The notes: a model not told the origin generated them from the letters alone. DNA of 64,000 nucleotides from DASQHY01 sp035602605 (GCA_035602605.1 DATNLZ010000082.1:31227-95226), one strand, 5' to 3'; counted from the stretch's first letter, positions 52,051 through 60,971 are shown. Numbers and translations are program-made.

Positions 52051-52549
52051 TCGAGCCCTCGTCGTCTCGCCAACTTACTGCAACCCTAGAAGGAATATAT
52101 GTGGGTACGCGGAGAACCCAAATCTTGGATTCCTGATCTCCGCCAGTGATTGGTCTGGCCGAGAACAAAGTGTAATCGTCGCCCTCCAAACTGCACACAG
52201 CCCTCCCAAGAGTCACTCCGCATGCGGTAGCTCCTTCGAACGATTGCAGAGCAAAAATGAACAGGCCCTCCGCTGGGGCATACACCGCAACGGCCGGGTT
52301 TCCGCTCAGGCCGAGCCCCGTGCCGGCACCCGTTTTGAGATTTATCAAAACCCGATCGCCGCGCAAGAGGGCAGGAAACATCAATATGATTTGACCTGGT
52401 TCTGGCTCCACAGAATGCGGCGCTAGTGGTTTCGAGAGGTTGCCAGCGCGCCGCTTCCAGGTCTCGTCTCCAGGCGTCCAAGACGTCGTCCTGCCTACGG
52501 GCTTCTTCTTGGCCAATACCGCCGCTTCCACTGCTGCAGGTTGCACCAC
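51962..52549 (-). CDS. Hypothetical protein, possibly 5'-truncated
   Basis: This 195-residue open frame on the minus strand starts at a GTG without a ribosome site; the frame stays open a few codons further up to about 52585. The sequence has protein-like character: SVEPEPGQIILMFPALLRGDRVLINLKTG, then GNPAVAVYAPAEGLFIFALQSFEGA and LEGDDYTLFSARPITGGDQ, with an alternating strand pattern. There is no signal peptide. I do not recognise a family. It follows the exported oxidoreductase by 25 bases on the same strand, so co-transcription is possible. The overlap with the Rhs remnant suggests a junction of rearranged DNA. Confidence 0.42.
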   Translation of the reverse strand: MVQPAAVEAAVLAKKKPVGRTTSWTPGDETWKRRAGNLSKPLAPHSVEPEPGQIILMFPALLRGDRVLINLKTGAGTGLGLSGNPAVAVYAPAEGLFIFALQSFEGATACGVTLGRAVCSLEGDDYTLFSARPITGGDQESKIWVLRVPTYIPSRVAVSWRDDEGSIKSGELSRLLAELRVEGFASPRSNHLRRR

Positions 52550-52574
52550 GCGCAGCGTGCGCTTTGAAACTGTA

Positions 52575-53681
52575 TTATGGCTTCAAGTTCACCGTCTTTC
52601 CGGTTGCGGCGGATTGGCGTGCTGCATCAAGAACCTCCGTCACGATGACGTTGGTTTCGAGCGAAGACAAACCATCTGGCTTTAGGCCATCCAGGACGAC
52701 AGCGCGCAGAAACGTGAGGGAATCACCGGATGGGGACGGCACTTTCTGGGCCGCAATGATCTGTTCCTCTTTTTCCCCCGCTCGACGAACTTTCAAATCG
52801 TCCTGCCCAACGGTAATCACGTACCCCGTCCGTCCATAAACTTCCATATCCTTACGGCTGAATGGCCAGTTCCAAGAAGCCTGCAGAATCGCTTGCGCCT
52901 TAGGATAAGTCAGAATGATCGTCGCCTCATCATCGACATGCGTATAGATCTCCGGCTTGATCTGCTGCGTGACCGCGGTAACCGACAGCGGCCTTTGTCC
53001 GTTCATGAGCCATGTCATCAAGTCGGCTCCGTAGCAGCCAAAATCAAACAGTGCCCCACCCCCGTTCAGCGTGGGATTCGTGAGCCACTTCAGAAACTCC
53101 GGGCTAACACGAATTTCCTTCGGCCCCTCATGACCGTCGTGCACCACAACTTTTCGGACATCTCCAATCGCACCCGCGTGCACCAACTCAAACATGGCGT
53201 GGTTGCTTCGATACCAGGATGTTTCGTAGTTCACCAGCACCTGGATCTTTCCCTCGCGTGCTGCGCGTTCGATCGCTTGGGCGTCTTGCAGACTGACGGC
53301 GAGCGGTTTTTCCATCATGACCGAGATGTGGTGCTTCGCGCAGAGTTCCACAATCTTTCGGTGATCGAAGGTGCTCGAATAAACAAGAACCGCTTGCGGC
53401 TTGGTGGTACGTAGCATCTCTTCCAGATCAGCGTGATACAAGGTGGAGTCAAGTCCGAACTCAGCCGCGTAGCGATCGAAGAGGCTGCGGTTTGGATCGC
53501 TGATTCCGGCGATGTGTATCTCGGGCCGATGTGTAGAATTCGAGAAAAACCCCCGAACGTGACCGTGAACAAGCCCCACGATGGCGACTCGCAGAGGCTC
53601 TGATTCAGTCGCGCGCAGGACAGGGACGGCAAAAAGCGCCGACGCGAGTAGAAACGTGGAGCTGCGGAACGCGAGTTTCAT
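52575..53681 (-). CDS. Exported Gfo/Idh/MocA-type oxidoreductase
   Basis: GGAGG six bases before the ATG supports the start at 53681. The 368-residue protein has a Sec-type signal peptide (FLLASALFAVPVLRA), then a Rossmann domain (RVAIVGLVHGHVRGFF; AGISDPNRS) and the family motif EKPLAVSLQDA with its Lys, followed by the C-terminal alpha/beta dimerisation domain (GGGALFDFGCYGADLMTWLM; EATIILTYPKAQAILQASWNW). The nucleotide-binding loop AIVGLVHGH lacks the normal GxGxxG glycines. Members dehydrogenate sugars with NAD(P); an exported version, with a poor loop and without the Tat signal of GFOR, may bind cofactor tightly or act only as a binding protein. Confidence 0.85.
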   Translation of the reverse strand: MKLAFRSSTFLLASALFAVPVLRATESEPLRVAIVGLVHGHVRGFFSNSTHRPEIHIAGISDPNRSLFDRYAAEFGLDSTLYHADLEEMLRTTKPQAVLVYSSTFDHRKIVELCAKHHISVMMEKPLAVSLQDAQAIERAAREGKIQVLVNYETSWYRSNHAMFELVHAGAIGDVRKVVVHDGHEGPKEIRVSPEFLKWLTNPTLNGGGALFDFGCYGADLMTWLMNGQRPLSVTAVTQQIKPEIYTHVDDEATIILTYPKAQAILQASWNWPFSRKDMEVYGRTGYVITVGQDDLKVRRAGEKEEQIIAAQKVPSPSGDSLTFLRAVVLDGLKPDGLSSLETNVIVTEVLDAARQSAATGKTVNLKP

Positions 53682-54074
53682 GGAAGACCTCCGAGAGAAT
53701 CCGGTCGCATGATATCACCGGGCAATTCCCCCATGCGATCCAGCCCTCGAATATCTACTGCCTTATCATGCTAAATGGACTCAATGCCTGATAAACGCTA
53801 GAGCTTTATCGGATGCGCGTTCTCGCGGAGAAGTGAAGGTGGGCAGGAAGCTCCGCGCGCGTCCGATAAAGCCGTTAGAATCTCGACTGCATAATTTTCG
53901 GCGTGTTTATGTTTTTCGTTGCAGTTGCGTCGTGGGTTCTCTTCAAAGAGTTGATTATTCAACTTGTCCGGTAATCCGGCCAAGTGGTTTCGGCCCAGCC
54001 TAGCAGGGCCGTCTCTGACCTTGCCGAATCCGTTTCATTGACTCGCCTCTGACCGCAACCTAAGATGTGCACTA
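53682..54074. other. 393-base divergent intergenic region
   Basis: Between the oxidoreductase and the kinase gene. It contains the long hairpin at 53803-53872, and a second perfect 6-base inverted repeat AGTTGA-TTAT-TCAACT at 53949-53964, about 110 bases before the kinase start, followed by the palindromic CCGG-TAAT-CCGG. These may be operators. No coding frame is convincing. Confidence 0.45.
53803..53872. repeat. Long imperfect inverted repeat / hairpin
   Basis: GCTTTATCGGATGCGCG (53803-53819) pairs with CGCGCGTCCGATAAAGC (53856-53872), 16 of 17 positions plus one G-T. Inside it CGCGGAG (53824-53830) pairs with CTCCGCG (53851-53857), leaving a 20-base loop. The resulting hairpin has about 22 pairs. 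No T-run follows on either strand, so it is not a standard terminator. A REP/MITE-type element or a structured leader is possible. Confidence 0.55.
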
Positions 54075-56786
54075 ATGTTGGACTCCCCATCACTGCTGGG
54101 GCAGAGTTTCTCCTACTACCGCATAGTAGAAAAGCTGGGCGGTGGCGGGATGGGCGTGGTCTACAAAGCTCAAGACACGCGACTGGAGCGCTTTGTCGCT
54201 TTGAAATTCCTGCCCGAGGATGTCGCCCAAGATCGTCAGGCGCTAGAACGTTTCCGGCGTGAGGCCAAGGCAGCATCTGCCTTGAACCATCCCAATATCT
54301 GCACTATCTACGACATCGGCGAGGAAAACGGTCAAGCCTTTATCGCCATGGAATTTCTCGATGGTGCGACGCTGAAGCACATGATCAGCGGGCGCCGGCT
54401 TGAATTGGAACAACTGCTTGGACTTGCCATCGAAATCGCCGATGCGCTGGATGCCGCTCACACAAGAGGCATCGTCCACCGTGACATCAAGCCTGCAAAT
54501 ATATTCGTCACGCAACGTGGTCACGCCAAGGTTCTGGATTTCGGCCTCGCCAAAGTAACTCCCCGGAAAGACACTCCCGGTACCTCGGGAACCCAGACAA
54601 CACTTGCAAGCGAACCACCCCATCTCACAAGCCCGGGAACAACCTTAGGCACAGTCTCGTACATGTCTCCCGAACAGGTTCGTGCTAAGGATTTGGACGC
54701 ACGGACCGATCTGTTTTCCTTCGGAGTAGTGCTGTACGAGACGAGCACGGGCACACTACCATTTCGTGGGGATACTTCCGGAGTGATTTTTGACGCAATA
54801 CTCAATCGGACCCACACGTCTCCCGTGCGCTTAAACCCGGATGTGCCTGCCGAACTAGAGCGGATCATCAACAAGATGTTGGAGAAGGATCGCGATGTAC
54901 GCTATCAGCACGCTTCCGAACTGCGGGCGGATTTGAATCGCCTGAAACGCGATTCAGAGTCAGGCAAGTTGTCTCCAATCACCATGGAGAACAAGGGTCC
55001 TCGGCGTCGATTCTCCTTTTATGTTACTGCCGTCGCTCTAGTCATTTTGGTGTTAGCTGGCTTGGCGTTTGAGCGTTGGACCCACCCGCGTGCGCCAGCG
55101 CCTTCGACTTGGGTCCAGGTCACGCGTTTTCCCGATTCGGCAACATCCCCCTCTCTTTCGCCAGATGGTCGTCTCGTGGCGTTCATTCGCGGCCCGGGAA
55201 CTTTCACAGGTCGCGGACAGGTCTACGCTAAGCTTTTGCCTGATGGAGATCCCGCGCAGCTCACGGACGATAAGGAGGAGAAAATGAGTCCCGTTTTCTC
55301 GCCAGGGGGCTCGCGAGTTTCTTACACGGTTATCCATCAGGACGGAGGTTGGGAAACTTGGGTCGTGCCCGTACTCGGTGGGCAGCCCCAGCTGTTGCTG
55401 CCCAATACTTCCGGTCTAACTTGGACTGATGCTGAGCACGTGATGTTCTCCGAAATTGTTGAAGGTGAACACATGGCTGTGATGGCTTCCGATGAAAATC
55501 GGGGCGGAGAGCGTCAGGTCTACCTGCCGCCAACCGAATTTGGCATGGCTCATCGCTCCTCTCTCTCTCCCGACCGAAAATGGGCGCTCGTCGTAGAAAT
55601 GAATCAGTCCGGATGGCTGCCATGTCGCCTCGTGCCGTTTGACGCCACCTCTCCCGGGAGGTCGGTCGGGCCGGACGCGTCATGTACATCGGCGGCATGG
55701 TCCCCAGATGGTAAGTGGATGTACTTTACTGCGGACGCGGGTAGCGGATATCACATCTGGCGCCAACGCTTTCCCGAGGGGCGGCAGGAACAATTAACCT
55801 TTGGCCCAACGGAGGAGGAAGGCATAGCCATGGTCCCTGACGGACGCTCATTAATTACTTCCGTGGGAGGCAAGGAAAGTGCCATCTGGATTCATGATGC
55901 TCGGGGTGAACGTCAGATCTCGTCTGAGGGCTACGCGGATTTGCCGGGCCTGGGTACCGGGGCCGTGTCTTCGGTTTTTTCTGCGGATGGAAAAAGTTTC
56001 TATTACGTTGTTCGCCGCGGTCCAGCCAGTAACGTCCCGGCAGGGGAACTGGGGGTAACCGACATGGACTCTGGCCGGAGCGAGCGTTTGTTACCCGGTG
56101 TGTTAGCGACGGCTTTTGACATATCGGCTGACGGGAAAAAAGTCGTGTATTGCGCGCCCGACGGGCAAGGCAAGTCATATGTGTGGATCGCTTCACTCCA
56201 ACGGCGGTTTTCGGCACGTCGGTTATCACCTACCCAAAACGCTAGAGTGTTTTTCGGTCCTGATGGAACAATTATTTTTCATCGCTCCGAAGCCGGGCAT
56301 CAGTTTGTTTTCCACATGAAGGAGGACGGAACCCAACAGGAAAAGCTTCTCTCGTATCCTGATTTGATTATGAAATCAGTCTCCCCTGACGGGCGGTGGA
56401 TTATCGCTCTAGGGCCAGCTCGGGGTGAAGAAAGGCCCACGGCAGTGTTTGCTTATCCAGTTCAAAGTGGGGCGCCGGTTCGTATCTGTACGTACTGCGA
56501 TGCGGCATGGTCGCATGATGACAAGTTCTTCTTCCTTAGGTTTCGGGCCGAGGGCAGCGGAGAGGGCGGCAAAGTATTTGTAATTGCTCAGGCGCCTGGC
56601 CGGCCCATTCCTAACTTTTCGCCTCACGGGGCGGAGCGCGAGAAAGATTTGTCGGGTCTACCTGTCGTTCAGAAGCTTGACCTGGAGGGTATTTCACACA
56701 TCTCGTTTGGGCACGATCCATCGGTATACGCGTTTTCTCGTGTCAGCGTGCATCGAAACCTCTATCAAGTTCCCATTCCGCAATAA
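54075..56786 (+). CDS. Ser/Thr protein kinase with WD40-like (TolB-type) propeller
   Basis: This 903-residue protein is a membrane receptor-like kinase. Residues 15-290 hold a Hanks kinase: GGGGMGVVYK loop (22-31), Lys44 in VALKFL, HRDIKPANIF (135-144, catalytic Asp137), DFG (155-157) and SYMSPEQ (195-201). One membrane helix lies at about 314-333, then the extracytoplasmic part forms WD40/TolB-like blades (SPSLSPDGRLVAFIRG; SPVFSPGGSRVSY; SAAWSPDGKWMYFTAD; SVSPDGRWIIAL). The architecture is a common acidobacterial sensor kinase. Signal and substrates are unknown. No ribosome site is clear; the ATG at 54075 fits the domain boundary. Confidence 0.9.
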   Translation: MLDSPSLLGQSFSYYRIVEKLGGGGMGVVYKAQDTRLERFVALKFLPEDVAQDRQALERFRREAKAASALNHPNICTIYDIGEENGQAFIAMEFLDGATLKHMISGRRLELEQLLGLAIEIADALDAAHTRGIVHRDIKPANIFVTQRGHAKVLDFGLAKVTPRKDTPGTSGTQTTLASEPPHLTSPGTTLGTVSYMSPEQVRAKDLDARTDLFSFGVVLYETSTGTLPFRGDTSGVIFDAILNRTHTSPVRLNPDVPAELERIINKMLEKDRDVRYQHASELRADLNRLKRDSESGKLSPITMENKGPRRRFSFYVTAVALVILVLAGLAFERWTHPRAPAPSTWVQVTRFPDSATSPSLSPDGRLVAFIRGPGTFTGRGQVYAKLLPDGDPAQLTDDKEEKMSPVFSPGGSRVSYTVIHQDGGWETWVVPVLGGQPQLLLPNTSGLTWTDAEHVMFSEIVEGEHMAVMASDENRGGERQVYLPPTEFGMAHRSSLSPDRKWALVVEMNQSGWLPCRLVPFDATSPGRSVGPDASCTSAAWSPDGKWMYFTADAGSGYHIWRQRFPEGRQEQLTFGPTEEEGIAMVPDGRSLITSVGGKESAIWIHDARGERQISSEGYADLPGLGTGAVSSVFSADGKSFYYVVRRGPASNVPAGELGVTDMDSGRSERLLPGVLATAFDISADGKKVVYCAPDGQGKSYVWIASLQRRFSARRLSPTQNARVFFGPDGTIIFHRSEAGHQFVFHMKEDGTQQEKLLSYPDLIMKSVSPDGRWIIALGPARGEERPTAVFAYPVQSGAPVRICTYCDAAWSHDDKFFFLRFRAEGSGEGGKVFVIAQAPGRPIPNFSPHGAEREKDLSGLPVVQKLDLEGISHISFGHDPSVYAFSRVSVHRNLYQVPIPQ

Positions 56787-56922
56787 TGGCTGCAAGTCGC
56801 GCAGACTAAAATTATCAGAAATGTCAGGGTTCACCTGGACGCATAAAGTGCAAGTTGAATCGCTGACATCGATACATGCCTGTTACCGACGTAGTTGCGG
56901 CCAAGTTGGGCGTCGAGTGGAC

Positions 56923-57264
56923 CTAATCGGATTCGCGCCGCAGCGGATAGTCGATGATGATGGCTCGGCCGTCGGTCAGCGCTTTTACCGAATGGCGCAC
57001 ATTACTCGGAACGATGGCGACCAAACCCGCTCGGGCGACCTAAGTCGTGCCGTCGATGGTCACCTCAAGCTCGCCTTCGATCACCTCGTAAACTTCTTCC
57101 TGAGGATGGAAGTGCTCGTGAATGGACGCGCCACGGGTGAAGTCGTAATGCGCGAACGTCATGCTCGGCGATTGGAAATACCGCCCATACCAGCCCGGCA
57201 GGCGCTCAATGACATCCAGGCTGCTGGTGTCAACAAAGGGCATAGGGGCTCTCCGTTGAAGCAT
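56923..57264 (-). pseudogene. Cupin-domain gene interrupted by an in-frame TAG
   Basis: Reading leftwards from 57264, 74 residues form the first part of a small cupin (IERLPGWYGRYFQSPSMTF; HEHFHPQEEVYEVIEGEL, with the metal-binding His/Glu pattern). At 57040-57042 is a TAG. Past it the same frame stays open and gives the rest of a cupin: VARAGLVAIVPSNVRHSVKALTDGRAIIIDYPLRRESD, in two pieces VARAGLVAIVPSNVRHSVKA and LTDGRAIIIDYPL, ending in TAG at 56923. A single C-to-T change in CAG (Gln) would make this codon. So one point mutation has broken an otherwise intact 113-residue cupin. Confidence 0.7.
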
Positions 57265-57429
57265 TCTAGCACCGCCGGACCAGCGCGCTAACGACGCAAC
57301 GTCACGCGGCCTCGCATTTCATTGGGACAGCCCTCATTTGCATCGCGGAAAGAGCGTCTTCGGATGTAAGGTGTTAGGTGGAACCATCCATTATCTTATC
57401 TCTTAGTTGTAGGCTTCCTTCAAGGATTG

Positions 57430-57996
57430 ATGATCGCTACCCAATCACAAAGCGCGGCGACGCTTGGCGAACAGCGCGCGGAATTCTCACGCAATCGCTT
57501 TTTGGCTATGCCAATTGCCGGTGCAATTGTGTGGACTCTTATAGGTATTTCCGGAGCTTTTTTCTCTGCTCCAAAGGCAGCCTGGGCTTTGTTTATCGGT
57601 ACAGGAACCATATTTTATTTGGGCCTCTTGGTCGCTCGTTTTACAGGAGAAGATCTCTTAGGAAGGACAAGGAAGAATAATTTTTTCGATCGGCTGTTTC
57701 TGCACGCCGTGTTCATGGCTTTCTTGGTGTACGCCATCGCCATTCCCTTCTTCCTGATCGAGCATACATCGCTGCCATTGAGTGTGGGAATTCTTACCGG
57801 CCTCATGTGGGTACCGTTTTCAGGAATTATCCAACATTGGGTCGGGATATTTCATGGCGTTGCCCGAACTGTGCTAATTGTAGCGGCCTGGTATCTGTTT
57901 CCAGAGCGCCGGTTCGTCGTCATCCCGGCAGTTATTGTCGGCATTTATCTAATCACGATCTACATACTGGCTAATCGCCGAAGGTTGCCTAATTGA
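57430..57996 (+). CDS. Small polytopic membrane protein (DUF7010-like)
   Basis: ATG at 57430 (AAGGA close upstream; a TTG at 57427 is possible) gives 188 residues. About six membrane segments are visible (AIVWTLIGISGAFFSA; ALFIGTGTIFYLGLLVA; LFLHAVFMAFLVYAIAIPFFLIE; VGILTGLMWVPFSGIIQHWVG; VIPAVIVGIYLITIYIL). A short cytoplasmic N-terminus with Glu/Arg precedes them. It resembles a family I recall as DUF7010, but I am not sure. No neighbour suggests a role. Confidence 0.7.
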   Translation: MIATQSQSAATLGEQRAEFSRNRFLAMPIAGAIVWTLIGISGAFFSAPKAAWALFIGTGTIFYLGLLVARFTGEDLLGRTRKNNFFDRLFLHAVFMAFLVYAIAIPFFLIEHTSLPLSVGILTGLMWVPFSGIIQHWVGIFHGVARTVLIVAAWYLFPERRFVVIPAVIVGIYLITIYILANRRRLPN

Positions 57997-58172
57997 CCCG
58001 GATCGCACACAGGGATTTCTCAACTCCTGGTTAACGCGGTATCGGAGAAGTCCTATTAAAGGGAATGTCAAGAGACATTTCTCCCCGTCGGCTCGGTGCC
58101 AACACTTTTTTTGTCTCGGCATTCAGCCCAACCGTTTGAACGTGCACTCGCGATCGGCGAGTGGTCTTCCTC

Positions 58173-58535
58173 ATGGAAGGTATGTATTACATCGGCTTAG
58201 AGGTTCACAAGAAAACGATCAGTTACTGCGTGAAGGTTGGAAGTGGTCGGATTCATGCCGAAGGCCAGATTCCAGCTACGCGGTTCGACCTGGACCTGTG
58301 GATGAAGACTCTTCCGCAGCTGTGGACGGCAGCGATGGAAGCCACCATCTTCACCGGCTGGATCTACGATCATCTGCTCCCCCATGCTGCGGCGGTGAAG
58401 GTGGCCCATCCGCTGATGCTGCGGGCCATCACCGCCGTGGGTCCGATCACGGCCGGCTTCACGCTCATTTGCGCACGCAGTCGAAAGGGAAAGTTCACCG
58501 TGCACGTGAGAACGATGAAGAAGCGGTGGGGATAG
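58173..58535 (+). pseudogene. IS110-family transposase N-terminal fragment
   Basis: The frame gives MYYIGLEVHKKTISYCV, then HAEGQIPATRFDLDLWMKTL, WTAAMEATIFTGWIYDHLLP and KVAHPLMLRAITA, the conserved N-terminal DEDD nuclease of IS110 transposases (Asp replaced by Glu in the first motif, DVHKK to EVHKK). After residue 90 the sequence no longer matches: the conserved KKKNDRID segment is missing and an unrelated frame runs to a stop at 58535. So only about 90 of some 350 residues remain. The first catalytic acid is altered. It is an inactive remnant, probably a deletion scar beside the GH43 gene. Confidence 0.75.
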
Positions 58536-58659
58536 GTGCATTTCGAGACTGCCTTCCCCGAGACGAGATTCGAGAATGGAAGCTTAAACCATCTTATCCG
58601 CAGCCCACCGGCGCCAGAATGCCAGCCGTCAGACGCGCTGCCGAACCAGCGCTCAGTTG

Positions 58660-60126
58660 TCAGTGCACGGGTTCGAGGTAGAACACCTGGTTGTCGCCAT
58701 ATAGCCAGTCCCACAGCCAGATAGGGTTCCCCGGATTGATCCCGAACGCAAAATCGTCGAACACGCGCCCGCTGCGCACGCTTTGGATCTCGTAGGTGCC
58801 GTCGCCAAGATCGATAACTCGCCATTGTTGCGCTTCGTTGGTATCGAGGTCTACGGGCCACCATTCCCGCAGAAAATCGCCGCCCAGTTTCAGCCCATTG
58901 ATGACATCGGCATAGAATCCGGTGCCCATGTTCCGGATGTTGTAGTACTTCTCGGGAGTGGGCACAAATGTCCACACGAAGCTTGGACGATTGGTGGACC
59001 CATCGGCCTGCTCGACATGAGCTTCGGTGAGCGGATCGGTGGAGTCATTCCGGACGGCTAAGTATAGGTTGTCAATCTTCAGTCGAATGCGGTAGTCACC
59101 GGCTGGAATTGGCGCCGGAAAGTCCACGCGTGGCCAGCCGTCGTTTTGCCACACAATTTTGCGTTCGGCCAGACGCGCCGGTCCGGGGAGCGAATATGGA
59201 ACATAAGTGTGAAAGGTGAACGCGTTCACCTCGTTTTCGTTTCTCTCATCGCAAACCTGCGCTTCGCCGCAGTGCCTGTCGTCGTCAACGTGCGCTTCGG
59301 CAAAATGACCGGGGCCGATTTCTGCTCCTGCGCCTGCCATAAACATGGAGCCTCCGCCGTCTCGCATGTCGATGCCATCTTTGTCGAGATATGGCCCCAA
59401 AATGGTACGCGAGCGGCCGACCACGATCTTGTAATTGCTGAGTCCGCCCCGGCAGCACAGGTCCCAGTTGGCGAACAGATAGAACCAGCCGTCGCGCTGC
59501 ATGAGATAGGAAGCCTCAATGCCGAAACCTTTGCCGCCGGCAATTCGCTGCGGGTCCGAGACCATGTGGGTGGGGTCGTAGGGATCAAGTTCCACGATGT
59601 AGATCCCGCCAAACCACGATCCGAAAGTAATCCACAGGCGGTCTGACTCTTCATCGTAAAAAGGGCAGGGATCAATGGTGTTGTAGTTAGTGTCGTCGCT
59701 AGTAGCTATGATCGTGCCTTGGTCTTTCCAATGGGGACTGCTAAGCGAGTGGCTGGCTGTGACGCCGATGCGAGAGCCTTTGCTCCCGAATGGCGCGGTA
59801 GGCTGCGAGTAGAACAGGTAGAACTTGCCATGAATTTTTTGTCCCCAAATGTCGGGCGCCCAGTATGCATCGTGGTTGTTCACGGCGAACACCGGTGTGC
59901 CTTGGAACCAGTGCACTTTGTCGGGCGAGTATTTCACGTCAATGCCATCCCCGGTAGCGAAGATCCACCAGTACTTGCCGCTTTTAACCATGCGAGAAGG
60001 ATCGTGAATTGGCAGGTTGGGATCTAGGACTGTGGCGCTAAGGGGAAGCAAAGCCCAGGTAAAAAACACGACCACGAGAAGACAGCGACGCGGTGAGTTG
60101 CAAAGGGTTAGAAGAGGCGCTTTCAT
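58660..60126 (-). CDS. Exported GH43 arabinan endo-1,5-alpha-L-arabinanase with C-terminal lectin-like domain
   Basis: Start at 60126 is chosen for its signal peptide (CLLVVVFFTWALLPLSATVL); upstream codons of the longer frame look non-coding. The 488-residue protein has a five-bladed GH43 propeller with the three catalytic acids: Asp42 in IHDPSRMV, Asp152 in NTIDPCPFYD and Glu204 in FGIEASYLM. The C-terminal 140 residues (YNIRNMGTGFYADVINGL; AQQWRVIDLGDGTYEIQSV) look like a ricin-type trefoil carbohydrate-binding module. It should cut arabinan in plant pectin. It lies near the mannonate dehydratase-like gene and a TonB receptor remnant. Confidence 0.9.
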   Translation of the reverse strand: MKAPLLTLCNSPRRCLLVVVFFTWALLPLSATVLDPNLPIHDPSRMVKSGKYWWIFATGDGIDVKYSPDKVHWFQGTPVFAVNNHDAYWAPDIWGQKIHGKFYLFYSQPTAPFGSKGSRIGVTASHSLSSPHWKDQGTIIATSDDTNYNTIDPCPFYDEESDRLWITFGSWFGGIYIVELDPYDPTHMVSDPQRIAGGKGFGIEASYLMQRDGWFYLFANWDLCCRGGLSNYKIVVGRSRTILGPYLDKDGIDMRDGGGSMFMAGAGAEIGPGHFAEAHVDDDRHCGEAQVCDERNENEVNAFTFHTYVPYSLPGPARLAERKIVWQNDGWPRVDFPAPIPAGDYRIRLKIDNLYLAVRNDSTDPLTEAHVEQADGSTNRPSFVWTFVPTPEKYYNIRNMGTGFYADVINGLKLGGDFLREWWPVDLDTNEAQQWRVIDLGDGTYEIQSVRSGRVFDDFAFGINPGNPIWLWDWLYGDNQVFYLEPVH

Positions 60127-60476
60127 TCGACACTCTTTCAGCTCAGATGAAGTTATTGCTAGGGACAACCGCTCCCCTGGCCTGCTTTTCCTCCGCCCCG
60201 GTGGTCTAGTTTTACTCCGCCCTTGGCAGAATGATGCGGTGACCAGTCGATGGATCAACCTATTCCGCTGGCGGCTCCTGCGCAGCCAACGCACTCGGCC
60301 ACGCCCCCCGCACCATACCAGTAGCAATCCCATCCACTTTGGCACCATTTGGCCTCTATGCCTTACACGGCTCGCGTCAACGTGTCAGTCGAAACTTTCA
60401 GTCTAGTCTCCAATCGCGATCAGGACGTCTCTTTCGCCGCACCAGAAGGATACTCTGAAGCAATGTGGATATGTTT
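60127..60476. other. 350-base gap upstream of GH43
   Basis: The only open frame here is an upstream extension of GH43 without coding character. I see no clear promoter boxes or repeats; the GH43 promoter presumably lies in it. Confidence 0.35.
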
Positions 60477-60971
60477 TTAGAAAAAAATCTTCACGCCGAG
60501 CTGGATGTACCGGGATTGCGCGAATTGATACAGGGTTCCGAAATTGTCGTTATAAGACTGGCGCAGCCGGAACAGCTTGTACCCGTCCAACGTTGTGATA
60601 TCGAAGGAAACCGGGGGTTTGCCCCAGAAGTTTTGAGGAAGAGATATGGAGTAGAAATCGTCCGGCAGCACGCCTTTAGCGTTTCTTTGGGCATCCACCA
60701 TCCTTATGACCTGGTCTCGCAGGGGTGTGGTGCCGTTCGGCGGAGCCACGGGTTGGTTGTTGGCGGTTGCCCAGATATTATAATCCCCTACTGAAATCGT
60801 GGTTCTTGAAGGAGCGGACACAAAATCGGTAAAATTCTGGCCATTACCGACTCGGAAGACCAGGTGGTTAAATGCATTGAGGGAGCAATTCAGCCTCGGC
60901 AAACTTCTCCTGTCGAATCGAGTAGCCTCTTGGAAGTGTCGCTTTTTCGGGACGAATTGCATCATTCTCAA
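60477..60971 (-). pseudogene. C-terminal remnant of a TonB-dependent receptor
   Basis: The 164-codon open frame read leftwards ends FGTLYQFAQSRYIQLGVKIFF-stop, the typical last strands of an Oar-like beta-barrel, preceded by RNAKGVLPDDFYSISLPQNFWG and AFNHLVFRVGNGQNFTDF. No plug or signal is present on this strand further up; instead another frame overlaps it from 60868. It is therefore a 3' end left from a receptor gene, in the same direction as, and upstream of, GH43. The intact receptor may once have been the arabinan importer of this locus, which is inference. Confidence 0.55.

Noticed and set aside
53803..53872. Intrinsic terminator for the kinase or oxidoreductase gene
   Set aside because: The hairpin lies upstream of both divergent genes and no T-run follows on either strand.
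57040..57042. Pyrrolysine insertion at the cupin TAG
   Set aside because: No Pyl system is visible, cupins are not known Pyl proteins, and a Gln-to-stop point change is simpler.
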